NCBI RefSeq assembly: GCF_001434295.1 | Contig: NZ_AZFA01000002.1 | Location: 149,167-213,166, forward strand | DNA length: 64,000 nt | From: Companilactobacillus versmoldensis DSM 14857 = KCTC 3814 | GTDB taxonomy: Bacteria > Bacillota > Bacilli > Lactobacillales > Lactobacillaceae | Direction: 5' to 3' | In this document: piece after piece, positions 24,832 to 34,276 of the stretch | Layout: each line of letters opens with the position of its first letter | Numbering within the stretch: the first letter of the stretch is position 1 | Notes under the pieces: generated by a model | Seen by the model: only the letters and a program-made list of their open reading frames with translations | Databases searched by the model: none | What the model was told of the DNA's origin: nothing | Program-made: the position numbers and the translations under genes

Positions 24832-26175
24832 TTATTTAGGTAAAACGTTGATTACATATAATAGCAATAGAAAGACAAAAAATAAAATATACATTACTGG
24901 ATTGACTTCTTTATGTCTGCCAGCTGCAATCATCGTGATTGGATAAGCAATAAATCCGAAGGCAATACCATAAGAAATATTGTATGTAAGTGGCATACCA
25001 ACGATCGTAAGGAAAGCTGGCATGGCAATTTCGAATTTTTCCCAATCAATATACTTCATCGATTGAGCCATTAAAATACCGACAATGATCAATACTGGAG
25101 CCGTAACATTAGTCGTTACCACTGCTAGTAATGGTGAGAAAAACATTGATAGTGCAAACATACCACCTACTACCAATGCCGTAAGTCCTGTACGACCACC
25201 AATAGCAATTCCGGCTGACGACTCAACAAACGCAGCCGTTGGTGTTGTTCCCATAAAGGCACCACCTAACATTGAAACAGAGTCTGCCATCAGTGCTCGA
25301 CCGATCCGGGGCATTTTATTATTTTTCATGAATCCAGCTTGTTCAGCAAGGCCAATCATAGTCCCGGCTGTATCGAAGAAAGCAACTAATAAGAAAATCA
25401 AAACAACTGCCCACAATTGTGGCTGTTTGATATCTCCTAAGTGTGCCACAGCAACACCAAAAGTCGGTTTCAAACTAGGAATCGTTGAAATGATCTTATC
25501 TGGTAATGGAATAAGCTTCGTTACCAAGCCAAGGATCGTAGTTAAGATCATTCCAATAAAGATTGAACCAGGAATCTTCCGAGCCATTAAAATACCGGTC
25601 ACAATCAAACCAAAGATAGTTAACCAAGTACCAGCAACGGTAAATGAACCCATCGTTACTAACGTGGACTTGCTGGCAACGATCAAGCCACCGCCCTTTA
25701 ATCCTACAAAGGCGATAAATAATCCGATACCAGACGCCACAGCTAGTTTTAAATCGTGGGGAATCGCGTCGATAACAATCTCACGAATTTTCAAGACCGA
25801 GATTATCAAGAAGATGACACTAGATACTAAGACACCTGCCATCGCTGTTTGCCACGGAATACCCATGGCCAAGACGACTGAATAAGTGAAGAATGCATTG
25901 TCACCAAGTCCGGGGGCAATTGCGATTGGATAATTTGCTAATAATGCCATTAAAACTGAACCTAAGATTGCTGACAAGGCGGTCGCTGTAAAAACGGCTC
26001 CTTTGTCCATGCCGGCAGTCCCTAAAACTTGCGGATTGACAAATAAAATATATGCCATTGACACAAAGGTCGTTAAACCTGCTAAGACCTCACGCTTTAC
26101 CGTTGTCTTCTGTTCATTCAAATGGAACAGACGCTCGATAAAACTGAGATCTTTTTTGTTATTCGATAAATCCAA
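24832..26175 (-). CDS. NCS2-family purine permease (AzgA/PbuG-type)
   Basis: About 447 residues with roughly 12-14 membrane helices. VKREVLAGLTTFVSMAYILFV, GLGDNAFFTYSVV, and the LVAFFDTAGTMIGLAEQAG and TTPTAAFVESSAGIAIGGRTG blocks are diagnostic for the AzgA/PbuG hypoxanthine-guanine-adenine transporters. The TTG at 26175 is chosen because AAGGGG lies 8 bases upstream; the longer frame from GTG 26214 has no site. It faces a broken deaminase gene of the same pathway. Confidence 0.9.
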   Translation of the reverse strand: MDLSNNKKDLSFIERLFHLNEQKTTVKREVLAGLTTFVSMAYILFVNPQVLGTAGMDKGAVFTATALSAILGSVLMALLANYPIAIAPGLGDNAFFTYSVVLAMGIPWQTAMAGVLVSSVIFLIISVLKIREIVIDAIPHDLKLAVASGIGLFIAFVGLKGGGLIVASKSTLVTMGSFTVAGTWLTIFGLIVTGILMARKIPGSIFIGMILTTILGLVTKLIPLPDKIISTIPSLKPTFGVAVAHLGDIKQPQLWAVVLIFLLVAFFDTAGTMIGLAEQAGFMKNNKMPRIGRALMADSVSMLGGAFMGTTPTAAFVESSAGIAIGGRTGLTALVVGGMFALSMFFSPLLAVVTTNVTAPVLIIVGILMAQSMKYIDWEKFEIAMPAFLTIVGMPLTYNISYGIAFGFIAYPITMIAAGRHKEVNPVMYILFFVFLLLLYVINVLPK

Positions 26176-26277
26176 AATAATTCGCCCCTTAAATATTACT
26201 TTTTGAATAACCACATTATGACAAAGGTATATAAATTATGCAAGAAAAACAGAAACAATAGACATAAAAAATTAAAT

Positions 26278-26290
26278 ATTGTTCGTGAAT
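26278..26290 (-). promoter_or_regulatory. Possible PurBox upstream of the purine permease
   Basis: On the minus strand ATTCACGAACAAT matches the lactococcal PurBox consensus (AWWWCCGAACWWT) at 11 of 13 positions, about 100 bases before the permease start. No purine riboswitch core is visible in this gap. The match is short and imperfect. Confidence 0.3.
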
Positions 26291-26383
26291 ATAGTTTTTT
26301 TTGTAATCTTAGGGCTTGTCTTTTTATATAAAAAGTTTTAAAGTGTTTGCAACAAATCGGTTTAGAGTCTGGAGAATAATACA

Positions 26384-27414
26384 ATGTTACCAAAAAAAAA
26401 GTTTCACAAGAATTTATTCAAGGTTTGCCAAAGTCCGAACTTCACGTTCATATAGAAGGAACCCTTGATCCGAAGCTAAAACTTAAATTAGCTCAAAGAA
26501 ACAACGTCGATATTGGGCAGGAAACTGTCGAAGATATCGAAGAAACTTATCATTATTATTCCCTAGCGTCATTTCTAGCAGTCTAATATCCAGGAATGGA
26601 CGTTTTACTGACTGAAGAAGATTTTTATGAATTAGCAATGGAATACTTGAAAAAAGCTCATCAAAATAATGTTGCCCATGTGGAAATGTTTTTTGACCCT
26701 CAAGCTCACCTAGTACGAGGCATCCCCTTAGATTTTGTTATCAATGGACTTTATCGGGCCTGTATCGATGCACGAGCCTTCAACGTTGATGCGCACCTGA
26801 TCATGTGTTTTTTGCGTGACTTGTCTGCCCATTCAGCTAGCCAATTATTGGATATGGCACGACCTTTCAGAAATAAGATTCTCGGTATTGGTCTCGATTC
26901 TGACGAACATCACAATCCACCATTAAAATTTCTGCAGCCATTCGCTAAAGCTGTAGATGAAGGCTATCATATCACAATGCATGCTGATGTTGACCAAGTC
27001 GATTCGATCGACCACATCAAGCAAGCTTTGGAGATTATCAACGTTGAACGGCTCGATCACGGTACTAACATAGTTGAAGACCCTGATTTGGTCGACTGGG
27101 TCAAACAACTACATCTTGGCTTGACCTCCTGCCCACTATCCAATGAATTGATCACAGATGACGATCTCAAAGGAGACGAGATACTTGATCTGCTCGATGA
27201 AGGTGTAAAAGTTTCAATCAATTCCGACGACCCGGCTTATTTCGGCGGTTATATTTCTGATAATTACACTGCTCTCGCCCAAGAATACCGCGTCACTCCT
27301 GAACAAATCGTCCAACTAGCTAAGAATTCATTCGAAACAGCTTGGATCAGTCCCACTCAAAAAGAAACTTATCTACGAGCAATTGACGATTATGTCGTCA
27401 ACTTCAATGAATAA
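26384..27414 (+). pseudogene. Adenine/adenosine deaminase, disrupted by a frameshift and a stop
   Basis: The 344-codon region encodes a COG1816 deaminase. Metal and catalytic motifs are intact: SELHVHIEGTL, TMHADVDQVDS, SCPLSNELI and SINSDDPAYFGG. The ATG at 26384 (GGAG 7 bases upstream) is followed by nine A residues, which puts it out of frame with the rest; ten would restore MLPKKKVSQEF. A second lesion is an in-frame TAA at 26584-26586 in FLAV-stop-YPGMD. Translation from ATG 26596 would give 272 residues lacking the first metal histidines. SDDPAYFGG favours adenine over adenosine. A sequencing error could explain the A-run but not both lesions. Confidence 0.85.
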
Positions 27415-27463
27415 ATAAAATATGTTATTTGTATCCATCCTCCCAAGAAACATATATGCGAAA

Positions 27464-27495
27464 TGAATCACCTGTATTATGGTGGTTCATTTTTT
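27464..27495 (+). terminator. Rho-independent terminator after the deaminase pseudogene
   Basis: A nine-base-pair stem (TGAATCACC with GGTGGTTCA, one G-T pair) with an eight-base loop is followed by six T residues. Confidence 0.8.
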
Positions 27496-27608
27496 GTTGC
27501 AGCAAAATTTTTGCAATAGTATCATTTACATAATTAACAATTATTATTGATTCTGTTGTAGTCTGACTCCTTTCTGCCAGTAAACTGCTCAGATAAGGAG
27601 TGAAGATT

Positions 27609-28934
27609 TTGAATGATTTATTTGAAAAAGTACCGATACCAAAGGCTTACATGCAATTAGCCATCCCTGTAGTCTTAGGAATGGTCGCTAGTATGATCTA
27701 TAATCTGGCCGATACCTTTTTTGTTGCGCAAACCGGCAACGCAGATTTAGTTGCTGGTATCGCCTTAGGTAGTCCACTATTTTCCTTTATGTTAGCGGTC
27801 GGTGACATTTTCGGATTAGGTGGTAGTGCTGTCATCTCAAGAGCTTTAGGCAAACATGATTACCAAAAAAGTGCCCGTGTCAGTAGCTTTTGCTTTTATA
27901 TCGCAATAATTTTGAGTTTAGTTTTAACTGCATTACTATTATTTTTCGAAGGTCCAATTTTGAATCTTTTAGGTGCTACTAACGCTACTCGCCCATATAT
28001 TTCAGATTTTTATCGTGTTTTAGTTTTAGGATCGACTTTCATCATTGTGTCTTTGGTTCCTGGTAATATTATCCGGACCGAAGGTCTAGCTCAGTTTTCA
28101 ATGATTGCCACGATCAGTGGTACTGTTTTAACAATTATTTTAGATCCACTATTCTTGTTCGTCTTCAATTGGGGAGCATCAGGGGTGGCTTTTGCCAATG
28201 TGATCGGTTATGCGGTCAATACTGGCTTATTAGTACTCTTTATGCGCCGCACTAAATCATTATCCTTAGCACCTAAATTGGCTCATATATCCCACCCAAC
28301 ATTCAAAGCGGTCGTAGCGGTCGGCATCCCCGCCTCACTGACAAATTTGACACAAAGTTTCGGAATGATGCTGTTGAATAGTTTCTTAGCGGCTTATGGT
28401 GCTAATGCTGTGGCTGCGATGGGGATCGTTCAAAAAATTTACATGGTCGTTATGATGGTCATGGTCGGCTTTGCCTTTGGTGCGCAACCGTTAGTTGGTT
28501 ATAACTATGGTGCCAAAAACTGGTCGCGACTGAAAGAAACTTTACACTTCGACTTGAAGGTCGAAGGACTATACGCAACTGTCGTTGCCTTGATTTTGAT
28601 TGTTTTTGCACCGCAACTGGTCCAATTATTCATGAATCAAACAGCCATCGTTTCTATGGGTACGATCATGCTGAGAGCAATGCTTATCACGACACCGCTA
28701 GTCGGCTTTATCTTGGTCTTTACGACCGTCTTCCAATCAGTTGGTGCTGGTACTAGTGCATTGATCATGGCTTTATCACGCCAAGCGATTCTTTTAGGAT
28801 TAGCCATCGTCATCTTAGCTTATTTCTTTGGATTGAACGGTATCATCTGGGCTCAAGCTGTGGCCGATGTCCTTACTTGTTTGATTGGTTGGCATTTATA
28901 TAGTAAAGCTTTTAAAAATGTGAATTTGAGTTAA
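27609..28934 (+). CDS. MATE-family multidrug/Na+ efflux protein
   Basis: About 441 residues with twelve membrane helices in two MATE repeats. IPVVLGMVASMIYNLADTFFVAQ opens the first, and VAVGIPASLTNLTQSFGMMLLNSFL the second, with GFAFGAQPLVGYNYGAKNW between helices 7 and 8. It exports cationic compounds against Na+ or H+. The start is set at TTG (27609), 8 bases after AAGGAG; the GTG at 27600 overlaps that site. Substrate unknown. Confidence 0.88.
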   Translation: MNDLFEKVPIPKAYMQLAIPVVLGMVASMIYNLADTFFVAQTGNADLVAGIALGSPLFSFMLAVGDIFGLGGSAVISRALGKHDYQKSARVSSFCFYIAIILSLVLTALLLFFEGPILNLLGATNATRPYISDFYRVLVLGSTFIIVSLVPGNIIRTEGLAQFSMIATISGTVLTIILDPLFLFVFNWGASGVAFANVIGYAVNTGLLVLFMRRTKSLSLAPKLAHISHPTFKAVVAVGIPASLTNLTQSFGMMLLNSFLAAYGANAVAAMGIVQKIYMVVMMVMVGFAFGAQPLVGYNYGAKNWSRLKETLHFDLKVEGLYATVVALILIVFAPQLVQLFMNQTAIVSMGTIMLRAMLITTPLVGFILVFTTVFQSVGAGTSALIMALSRQAILLGLAIVILAYFFGLNGIIWAQAVADVLTCLIGWHLYSKAFKNVNLS

Positions 28935-28936
28935 AA

Positions 28937-28970
28937 AAACGCGCTGACATTTTTGTCAGGGCGTTTTTGC
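28937..28970 (+). terminator. Rho-independent terminator between MATE and EamA genes
   Basis: A stem formed by AACGCGCTGAC and GTCAGGGCGTT around a T-rich loop is followed by a run of T. It lies between convergent genes and may act in both directions. Confidence 0.75.
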
Positions 28971-28980
28971 TGAGAAAAAT

Positions 28981-29877
28981 TTAATTTTTGACTCGATGAT
29001 GCGGCAGATTCATGCTGACGATATTCGGCAAGATGACCGCACTGATAATGACAAGCACACCAAACACTTGCAACCAATTGACCGTCTCACCTAATAAGAT
29101 AAAAGCAACTACGATCGAAGCTGGTAGCTCTAATGAAGATAAAATCGGTCCGATACCGATATCAAGATATGGCATGAAGATCGAATAGACCACCAAAGGA
29201 AAGACCATTGAAAATACCGCAATCAAAACGCCCCATTTAACAGTCGCAAAGGTCGTGGCAGTCGTGACAATCTCCGGTGCCCAAATGAAACTGATCAATA
29301 AAAACGCCCCGATACATAGCAATAAGGTCTTCGATAAGGGGTCAAGATTATTACCTAAACTGGCTGTGAATTGCATCGTACAAGCATAAGCACAGGCTGC
29401 TAAGAAACTGAATAAAAGACCTAACGGTGATAATGCAGAAGTGATTGGGAAAAGACCTGCTGCAAGTACGGTCCCGACTAAGACTAAAACAATACTCAAG
29501 ACCTGCATCCGGGTCGTTAACCGGCGATGAATGATTGCTCCTAATAAGGTCGATAACCAGACTGCTTGCATCAGCATAACTGCAGCAACTGCGACAGGAA
29601 TCAGTTTTAAGGCTTGAATATAAAACGTATTAGTAAAACCAGAGGCTGTCCCAGCAGCAATCAATAAACCGACCTGTTTCCAACTAGTGTGTTGGCGATA
29701 GATCCACTTACGACGTACGATCTGAATAATACCCAATATCAAAACGGCACTTAAGAAAGACCAAAATAATAAGGGGCCATTTACTACCCCTTGGTGACGG
29801 GCGATTTTAAACAGTGAGGCTGGGATGCCAAAACTGATCGCACCTAATCCGACAAAAATTGGAGCTATTTTCTTCAA
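28981..29877 (-). CDS. EamA/DMT-family membrane transporter
   Basis: About 298 residues with ten predicted helices and two EamA repeats, the second beginning near residue 145 (ALSPLGLLFSFLAACAYACTMQF). The C-terminal repeat contains LSSLELPASIVVAFILLGETVNWLQ, typical of drug/metabolite exporters. The start is set at TTG 29877 because AAAGGA lies 8 bases before it and touches the ATG at 29886. Substrate cannot be inferred; neighbours give no hint. Confidence 0.85.
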   Translation of the reverse strand: MKKIAPIFVGLGAISFGIPASLFKIARHQGVVNGPLLFWSFLSAVLILGIIQIVRRKWIYRQHTSWKQVGLLIAAGTASGFTNTFYIQALKLIPVAVAAVMLMQAVWLSTLLGAIIHRRLTTRMQVLSIVLVLVGTVLAAGLFPITSALSPLGLLFSFLAACAYACTMQFTASLGNNLDPLSKTLLLCIGAFLLISFIWAPEIVTTATTFATVKWGVLIAVFSMVFPLVVYSIFMPYLDIGIGPILSSLELPASIVVAFILLGETVNWLQVFGVLVIISAVILPNIVSMNLPHHRVKN

Positions 29878-29950
29878 AAAAATCATCCTTTATCTAACTT
29901 CGCTATCATCTCTATATTACACTTTGCGGTCATTATCTGCTATTGAAGCT

Positions 29951-29999
29951 GAAAACAAAAAGCCGAAGTTTCTGGATAATTCCAGAAAGCTTCGGCTTT
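29951..29999 (-). terminator. Rho-independent terminator after clpL
   Basis: AAAGCCGAAG pairs with CTTCGGCTTT outside and TTTCTGGA with TCCAGAAA inside, making a long stem. A T-rich run follows in the minus direction, 12 bases after the clpL stop. Confidence 0.9.
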
Positions 30000-30010
30000 A
30001 TTAACGATTA

Positions 30011-32119
30011 TTATGCTGTAACTGATTCATTTTGACTAATTTTGATTGTTCCATCAACTAAATCAGCCCGAAGATTTTTAACGTCCAAATGATCTAAGTA
30101 AAATTCAGCGACTTTATCACGAATCTGTTGTTCGATCACCCGACGTAAAGGTCTTGCACCCATAGCCTCATCGTAGCCTTCATTGATCAACCACTCTTTA
30201 GCTTCAGGAGTGATGGTCAACGTCAAACCTTTCTTAGTCAAACTCTTATTTACATCATCGATCAACAAATCGACAATCTGATTCAAATCCGTTTTATCCA
30301 AATGACTGAACTCAACGATGCCGTTGAATCTGTTCAAGAATTCTGGACGGAAGTATGGAGCTAATTTGTCCATCAACTTCTGGTCCTGATCACTGTCGTT
30401 ACCAAAACCAGCGTTTGACGTCGCAATCACGATAGTATTTTTGAAATCAACGACATTGCCTTGTCCATCAGTCAAACGACCGTCATCCATGACTTGCAAT
30501 AACAGTGTCAAAACTTGTGGATTGGCCTTTTCGATCTCATCAAGCAAGACGATCGAATATGGATTGCGTCTTACCTTCTCAGTTAAGGTATTACCATTAT
30601 CTTCGTATCCGACGTAACCTGCAGAAGTTCCAATCAATTTTGAAACGGCTGTCAGGTCAGAATATTCAGACATATCCAAACGGATGATTGCATCTTTATT
30701 GCCGAACATATCACTAGCTAACTGTTTAACTAGTTCAGTCTTACCAACGCCAGTTGGTCCAACAAATAAGAAACTACCGATTGGACGATTACCTTCATCA
30801 AAGCCAGCCCGATTTCTTCTGATTGCCCGAACGACCATATCGACAGCTTCATCTTGACCAATGACCTTGCTCTTGAGACGTTGTCCCATCCCTTTCAACC
30901 GTTCGATATCACTAGTGCCCATTTGAGAAACTGGAACACCGGTCAATCTTTGAACGGATTCAGCAATATCATTGACAGTGGCAACTGCTTCATCTGGTTT
31001 TTTGTCGTTGCTATCTAATTTCGTTTGAAGGTCAGCAATCTGTTTCTTCAGATCAGCCGCCTTTTCAAAGTCCTCTTTTTTAGCTGCTTGATCCTTTTGA
31101 GTTTCAGCTGTCTTCAAAGTCTTTTCTAAACTGACTTTATCTGTAACTGGATGTTTAGCAGCCAAATGAGCCGCCGTCATGTCAATGAGATCAATTGCTT
31201 TATCAGGCAACGATCTTTGTGGCAAGTATTGGACTGAATAATCTACCGCTGCCTTTAAAACTTCATCGGGCAACTTTACATGATGATGATCTTCATAGGC
31301 TTTACGCAAGCCTTTCAAGATTGCTACTGAAGCATCTTTAGAAGGTTCATTGATCGTTACATCATTGAATCTTCTAGCTAAAGCGGCGTCTTTCATAATC
31401 GTATTACGATACTCGTCTTGAGTCGTAGCACCAATGATCGATAAATCTCCCCGACTTAAAGCTGGTTTGATAATATCAGCTAACCCTTTACTACCGGCAT
31501 CTCCACCAGTAGCGCCGGTGCCAATGATCTGCTGGATCTCATCAAAGAAGAGCACGACATTTTTAGCCTTTTTAACTTCTTTGATCAAATTTTGTACATT
31601 CTCTTCAAAGGAACCCCGGTACTGAGTACCGGCTTCTAATGAAGAAAGATCAACTGAAATGATTTGTTTGTCTTTGATAGCTTCTGGCACGTCACCTTTA
31701 ACAATAGCTTGTGCTAAACCTTCAACAACTGCGGTTTTACCAACACCAGCATCACCAACTAAAATTGGATTATTTTTCGTCCGCCGACTTAAGATCTCAG
31801 CTGTCTCCTGAATCTCTTGATCACGACCAATAACTGGATCGAGCAAACCATCACGAGCTTCTTGTGTTAAATTACGCCCTAATTTGCCCAAGACACCTTG
31901 GTCCTTTTTATTATTGTTAGTTTGTTCTTCCACCGGCACTTCTCTGCCAGCGGTTCTTTCTTTTTGATATTCTGCTAATTCTTCTGGAGTTAATTCATGA
32001 CCATTGATGTAGTACTTAGTCCCTGAATTACCCTGTGAATTTGAATTCATGAATCTATTAAATAAATCATCCATGTTGTTGTTTGAGAATGGATCTTCGT
32101 CCCAAAATGATCTAGCCAT
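30011..32119 (-). CDS. clpL: ClpL-type AAA+ ATPase/chaperone
   Basis: A 702-residue HSP100 protein. A Gly/Asn-rich N-terminus with [17 protein letters not shown] replaces the double Clp-N repeat, as in ClpL. The first AAA+ domain has Walker A GDAGVGKT near residue 120, and an UVR-like coiled middle segment is around residues 350-400. The second AAA+ domain has GPTGVGKT near residue 465, with a C-terminal D2-small domain. ClpL acts as a heat-stress disaggregase. The ATG at 32119 has GGGAGG upstream; the longer frame overlaps the HTH gene. It is the second gene of an operon with a small regulator. Confidence 0.93.
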   Translation of the reverse strand: MARSFWDEDPFSNNNMDDLFNRFMNSNSQGNSGTKYYINGHELTPEELAEYQKERTAGREVPVEEQTNNNKKDQGVLGKLGRNLTQEARDGLLDPVIGRDQEIQETAEILSRRTKNNPILVGDAGVGKTAVVEGLAQAIVKGDVPEAIKDKQIISVDLSSLEAGTQYRGSFEENVQNLIKEVKKAKNVVLFFDEIQQIIGTGATGGDAGSKGLADIIKPALSRGDLSIIGATTQDEYRNTIMKDAALARRFNDVTINEPSKDASVAILKGLRKAYEDHHHVKLPDEVLKAAVDYSVQYLPQRSLPDKAIDLIDMTAAHLAAKHPVTDKVSLEKTLKTAETQKDQAAKKEDFEKAADLKKQIADLQTKLDSNDKKPDEAVATVNDIAESVQRLTGVPVSQMGTSDIERLKGMGQRLKSKVIGQDEAVDMVVRAIRRNRAGFDEGNRPIGSFLFVGPTGVGKTELVKQLASDMFGNKDAIIRLDMSEYSDLTAVSKLIGTSAGYVGYEDNGNTLTEKVRRNPYSIVLLDEIEKANPQVLTLLLQVMDDGRLTDGQGNVVDFKNTIVIATSNAGFGNDSDQDQKLMDKLAPYFRPEFLNRFNGIVEFSHLDKTDLNQIVDLLIDDVNKSLTKKGLTLTITPEAKEWLINEGYDEAMGARPLRRVIEQQIRDKVAEFYLDHLDVKNLRADLVDGTIKISQNESVTA

Positions 32120-32135
32120 ATATAAAAAGCCTCCC

Positions 32136-32357
32136 TCATTTGAGATAGTGCATCTCCAATTCACGTAAAACTTTCCACATTTCCAAGTCTTGTGCCTTGG
32201 CGATGGCATCTATATCTCGAATATTGATTGATGTCGCGGAAGATTGTTTTTTATTGAAGGACTTGTGAAGGGTCGTGTATCCATAACCACTCTTTTTAGC
32301 TATTAAATAAATAGATAAATGTCTATCCTCCAAATATGATTTGATATCTATTTCCAT
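32136..32357 (-). CDS. Small HTH (XRE/Cro-like) regulator co-transcribed with clpL
   Basis: A 73-residue protein. Residues 10-60 look like a compact helix-turn-helix ([20 protein letters not shown], then [11 protein letters not shown] and [21 protein letters not shown]), as in small lambda-repressor-like proteins. The start at ATG 32357 has GGAGG 9 bases upstream. It ends 16 bases before clpL and its promoter carries two palindromic sites, so it probably autoregulates the operon. It is not CtsR and I do not recognise a named family. Confidence 0.75.
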   Translation of the reverse strand: MEIDIKSYLEDRHLSIYLIAKKSGYGYTTLHKSFNKKQSSATSINIRDIDAIAKAQDLEMWKVLRELEMHYLK

Positions 32358-32380
32358 AATTCTTATCCTCCACAAATAAT

Positions 32381-32423
32381 ATTATAACACATCTGTGATA
32401 TATTACAAGTGTGACATACCACA
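32381..32423 (-). promoter_or_regulatory. clpL operon promoter with two overlapping palindromic operators
   Basis: In the minus direction TTGTAA (32403-32408) and TATAAT (32381-32386) are separated by 16 bases. A near-perfect 14-base palindrome TGTGATATATTACA at 32394-32407 covers the -35 and spacer. A second TGTG-N6-CACA site at 32410-32423 lies exactly 16 bases away. No CtsR heptad (GGTCAAA) is visible. This suggests repression by the HTH protein encoded by the operon. Confidence 0.7.
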
Positions 32424-32510
32424 AAAGTGAATTATTTTCTTACTGTTGATTATACAACAATTTGTTAAAATATAGGTGATACTCTAAATATTAATATAGC
32501 CGGTGATCGA

Positions 32511-34226
32511 ATGAAAAAATTAATGAAAACTGCTGAAAAGCTAGAAAAGGTCTATGAACAATTTGACCTCCTCAACTTTCGAGCCCACAAGGCCATACCA
32601 CTAACCTTTAATAAAAAGGATAGCCGACAATTATTACCTCAAAACAAGCGGCTATACTTTACTTATCGCTACTTGGATAAAGAAAAAACCCGTTTGACTA
32701 ATCTCTTGCTCAGTCAAATGATCGATGTTAAAAGTTCTGTTTTTCAAACAAAGCCGATGTTACATCCTCAATTTATCGACAAAGGATTGAAACTGAAAAA
32801 CATTGATGAAAACCATCGTCAAACATCTTCTAAAACTCCACGAAGAAACCGCAAGATCAATAAAATAAAGCAACTTATCGCACTGATCGATGATGAAGAT
32901 TTAACTTTGAGCCGTGGTTACTTGAACCAATTCTTGATCCTAGCTTATGAAAATTTCCCTAAACTGATCGATCAACGTTCAGACAAATATCAGTCTGAGG
33001 AATTGCTCAATAATCTCGATTTTCGAACCAGATTAATGCAATTTGATTATGATCGCTACCTGTATGAAGAAAATTTTCAAACTGAAAGCTTCTTGAAATT
33101 TTTAGTTTATAGTTGTGTCAAACGTGTTCCAAGTTTTGTCCGTTCCTACGATGCTCGAGAGATTTGTCCTGATGCTCAAAAAACTGGTTTCTCTGGTATC
33201 GCCTATGAAATCGAGATCGATGGCATCAAGGAATGTTATGTGACTTTCAAAGGTACCGAAGCCGATATGGATTATACTGAACATTCACGTAGTAAACGGA
33301 TGGAAAAATATATCCTCGAGGGTTATAAAGATTGGGATTACAACGTCAATGCCATTTTAGTTGGCGATACTGTCGATCTTGATCAAATGTCAGTTGCTCA
33401 AGATTTCATTGCTTATTTGCAGGCACATTTACAAAAAAACTGTCATTTATACGGCTTGGGGCATTCATTGGGTGGGCATTTTGTTCAGACACTGCAGTTA
33501 GTCGAAAATTGCTTTGATGCTGGTTATACAATGAATTCAGCTCCCGTCCAATTGAAACAAATTCAAATATTAAAACCAGATCTGTTGTCCAAAGAGAATT
33601 GGAAAACTTTATTTGCTTTAACGGAAAGTAAGTCAATCACAGTCGATTTAAACAAGCAGATTCAAAAATTATTGCCTCGAGAATACTCAGAGATCATCAA
33701 TCAAGCTTTTGAACAAGATATGACCCAGATATTCTATGAATTACCATATACGATCTGGATCGGTCAAAAATGGGAATACAATTTTTCCGAATGGAAGTAT
33801 CCTTTTGAGATTCATCCTAGACGTTATTTATCCCAAGCTGAGGTCAATTCTTATCAACGTTTCTTTGCGGAATTATTTGTATATACGAAAAATTCGGCCA
33901 CTGGACGGCAAATTATGCGTAAGAGTGCTGACTTTGCATTTGACCGTTTTAAATTGCTGAGAAAGGATATCAATAAGCCTGAGACCTATAAATTCTTCTT
34001 TGACTACGCCAATTACATGTACAATTCTGGCTTTTTCAAAGACAAGCCTAAAGTTGTGACCGATTATTTAAAGAAAGACATTGATACTATTGTTTGGAAA
34101 AGCTCTCGACGAGAATGGCCATTTTTGAGGAGCATCAATTCTGATATGTTTGAATTGGCGATTTATTTCCATATTATTGATGGTTCAAAACATTTTATGA
34201 AACGTACTCCTAAATTTAAACAATAA
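32511..34226 (+). CDS. Large alpha/beta-hydrolase-like protein with GHSLGG nucleophile elbow
   Basis: A 571-residue protein with no signal peptide or membrane segment. The N-terminal 230 residues are charged and mostly helical. A lipase-like core follows: the oxyanion-side YVTFKGTEADMD near residue 245 and GLGHSLGGH with the likely nucleophile Ser319. The catalytic Asp and His cannot be pinned without alignment. The C-terminal 200 residues are not recognised. It resembles DUF2974/class 3 lipase-like hydrolases in layout, but the substrate is unknown. GGTGA lies 4 bases upstream of the ATG. It is divergent from the clpL operon, 150 bases away. Confidence 0.7.
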   Translation: MKKLMKTAEKLEKVYEQFDLLNFRAHKAIPLTFNKKDSRQLLPQNKRLYFTYRYLDKEKTRLTNLLLSQMIDVKSSVFQTKPMLHPQFIDKGLKLKNIDENHRQTSSKTPRRNRKINKIKQLIALIDDEDLTLSRGYLNQFLILAYENFPKLIDQRSDKYQSEELLNNLDFRTRLMQFDYDRYLYEENFQTESFLKFLVYSCVKRVPSFVRSYDAREICPDAQKTGFSGIAYEIEIDGIKECYVTFKGTEADMDYTEHSRSKRMEKYILEGYKDWDYNVNAILVGDTVDLDQMSVAQDFIAYLQAHLQKNCHLYGLGHSLGGHFVQTLQLVENCFDAGYTMNSAPVQLKQIQILKPDLLSKENWKTLFALTESKSITVDLNKQIQKLLPREYSEIINQAFEQDMTQIFYELPYTIWIGQKWEYNFSEWKYPFEIHPRRYLSQAEVNSYQRFFAELFVYTKNSATGRQIMRKSADFAFDRFKLLRKDINKPETYKFFFDYANYMYNSGFFKDKPKVVTDYLKKDIDTIVWKSSRREWPFLRSINSDMFELAIYFHIIDGSKHFMKRTPKFKQ

Positions 34227-34234
34227 GACAACAA

Positions 34235-34265
34235 AAAAGGCTTGGAGAAATTCTCCAAGCCTTTT
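34235..34265 (+). terminator. Bidirectional rho-independent terminator
   Basis: A 15-base inverted repeat (AAAAGGCTTGGAGAA) with a one-base centre forms a strong hairpin flanked by A and T runs between the hydrolase and pgi genes. Confidence 0.92.
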
Positions 34266-34276
34266 GATTTATCTGA

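Noticed and set aside
25085..25885. Plus-strand 266-codon frame inside the purine permease
   Set aside because: Antisense shadow of a conserved membrane protein; composition is Pro/Ile/Thr-biased and no family is recognised.
26176..26383. Purine riboswitch before the permease
   Set aside because: The conserved guanine/adenine aptamer core could not be found in the minus-strand leader.
26196..26393. Minus-strand 65-codon frame upstream of the purine permease
   Set aside because: Low complexity, no ribosome site and it overlaps the permease leader and the start of the deaminase pseudogene.
32376..32510. CtsR operator upstream of clpL
   Set aside because: No GGTCAAA heptads in either orientation; the palindromes have another sequence.
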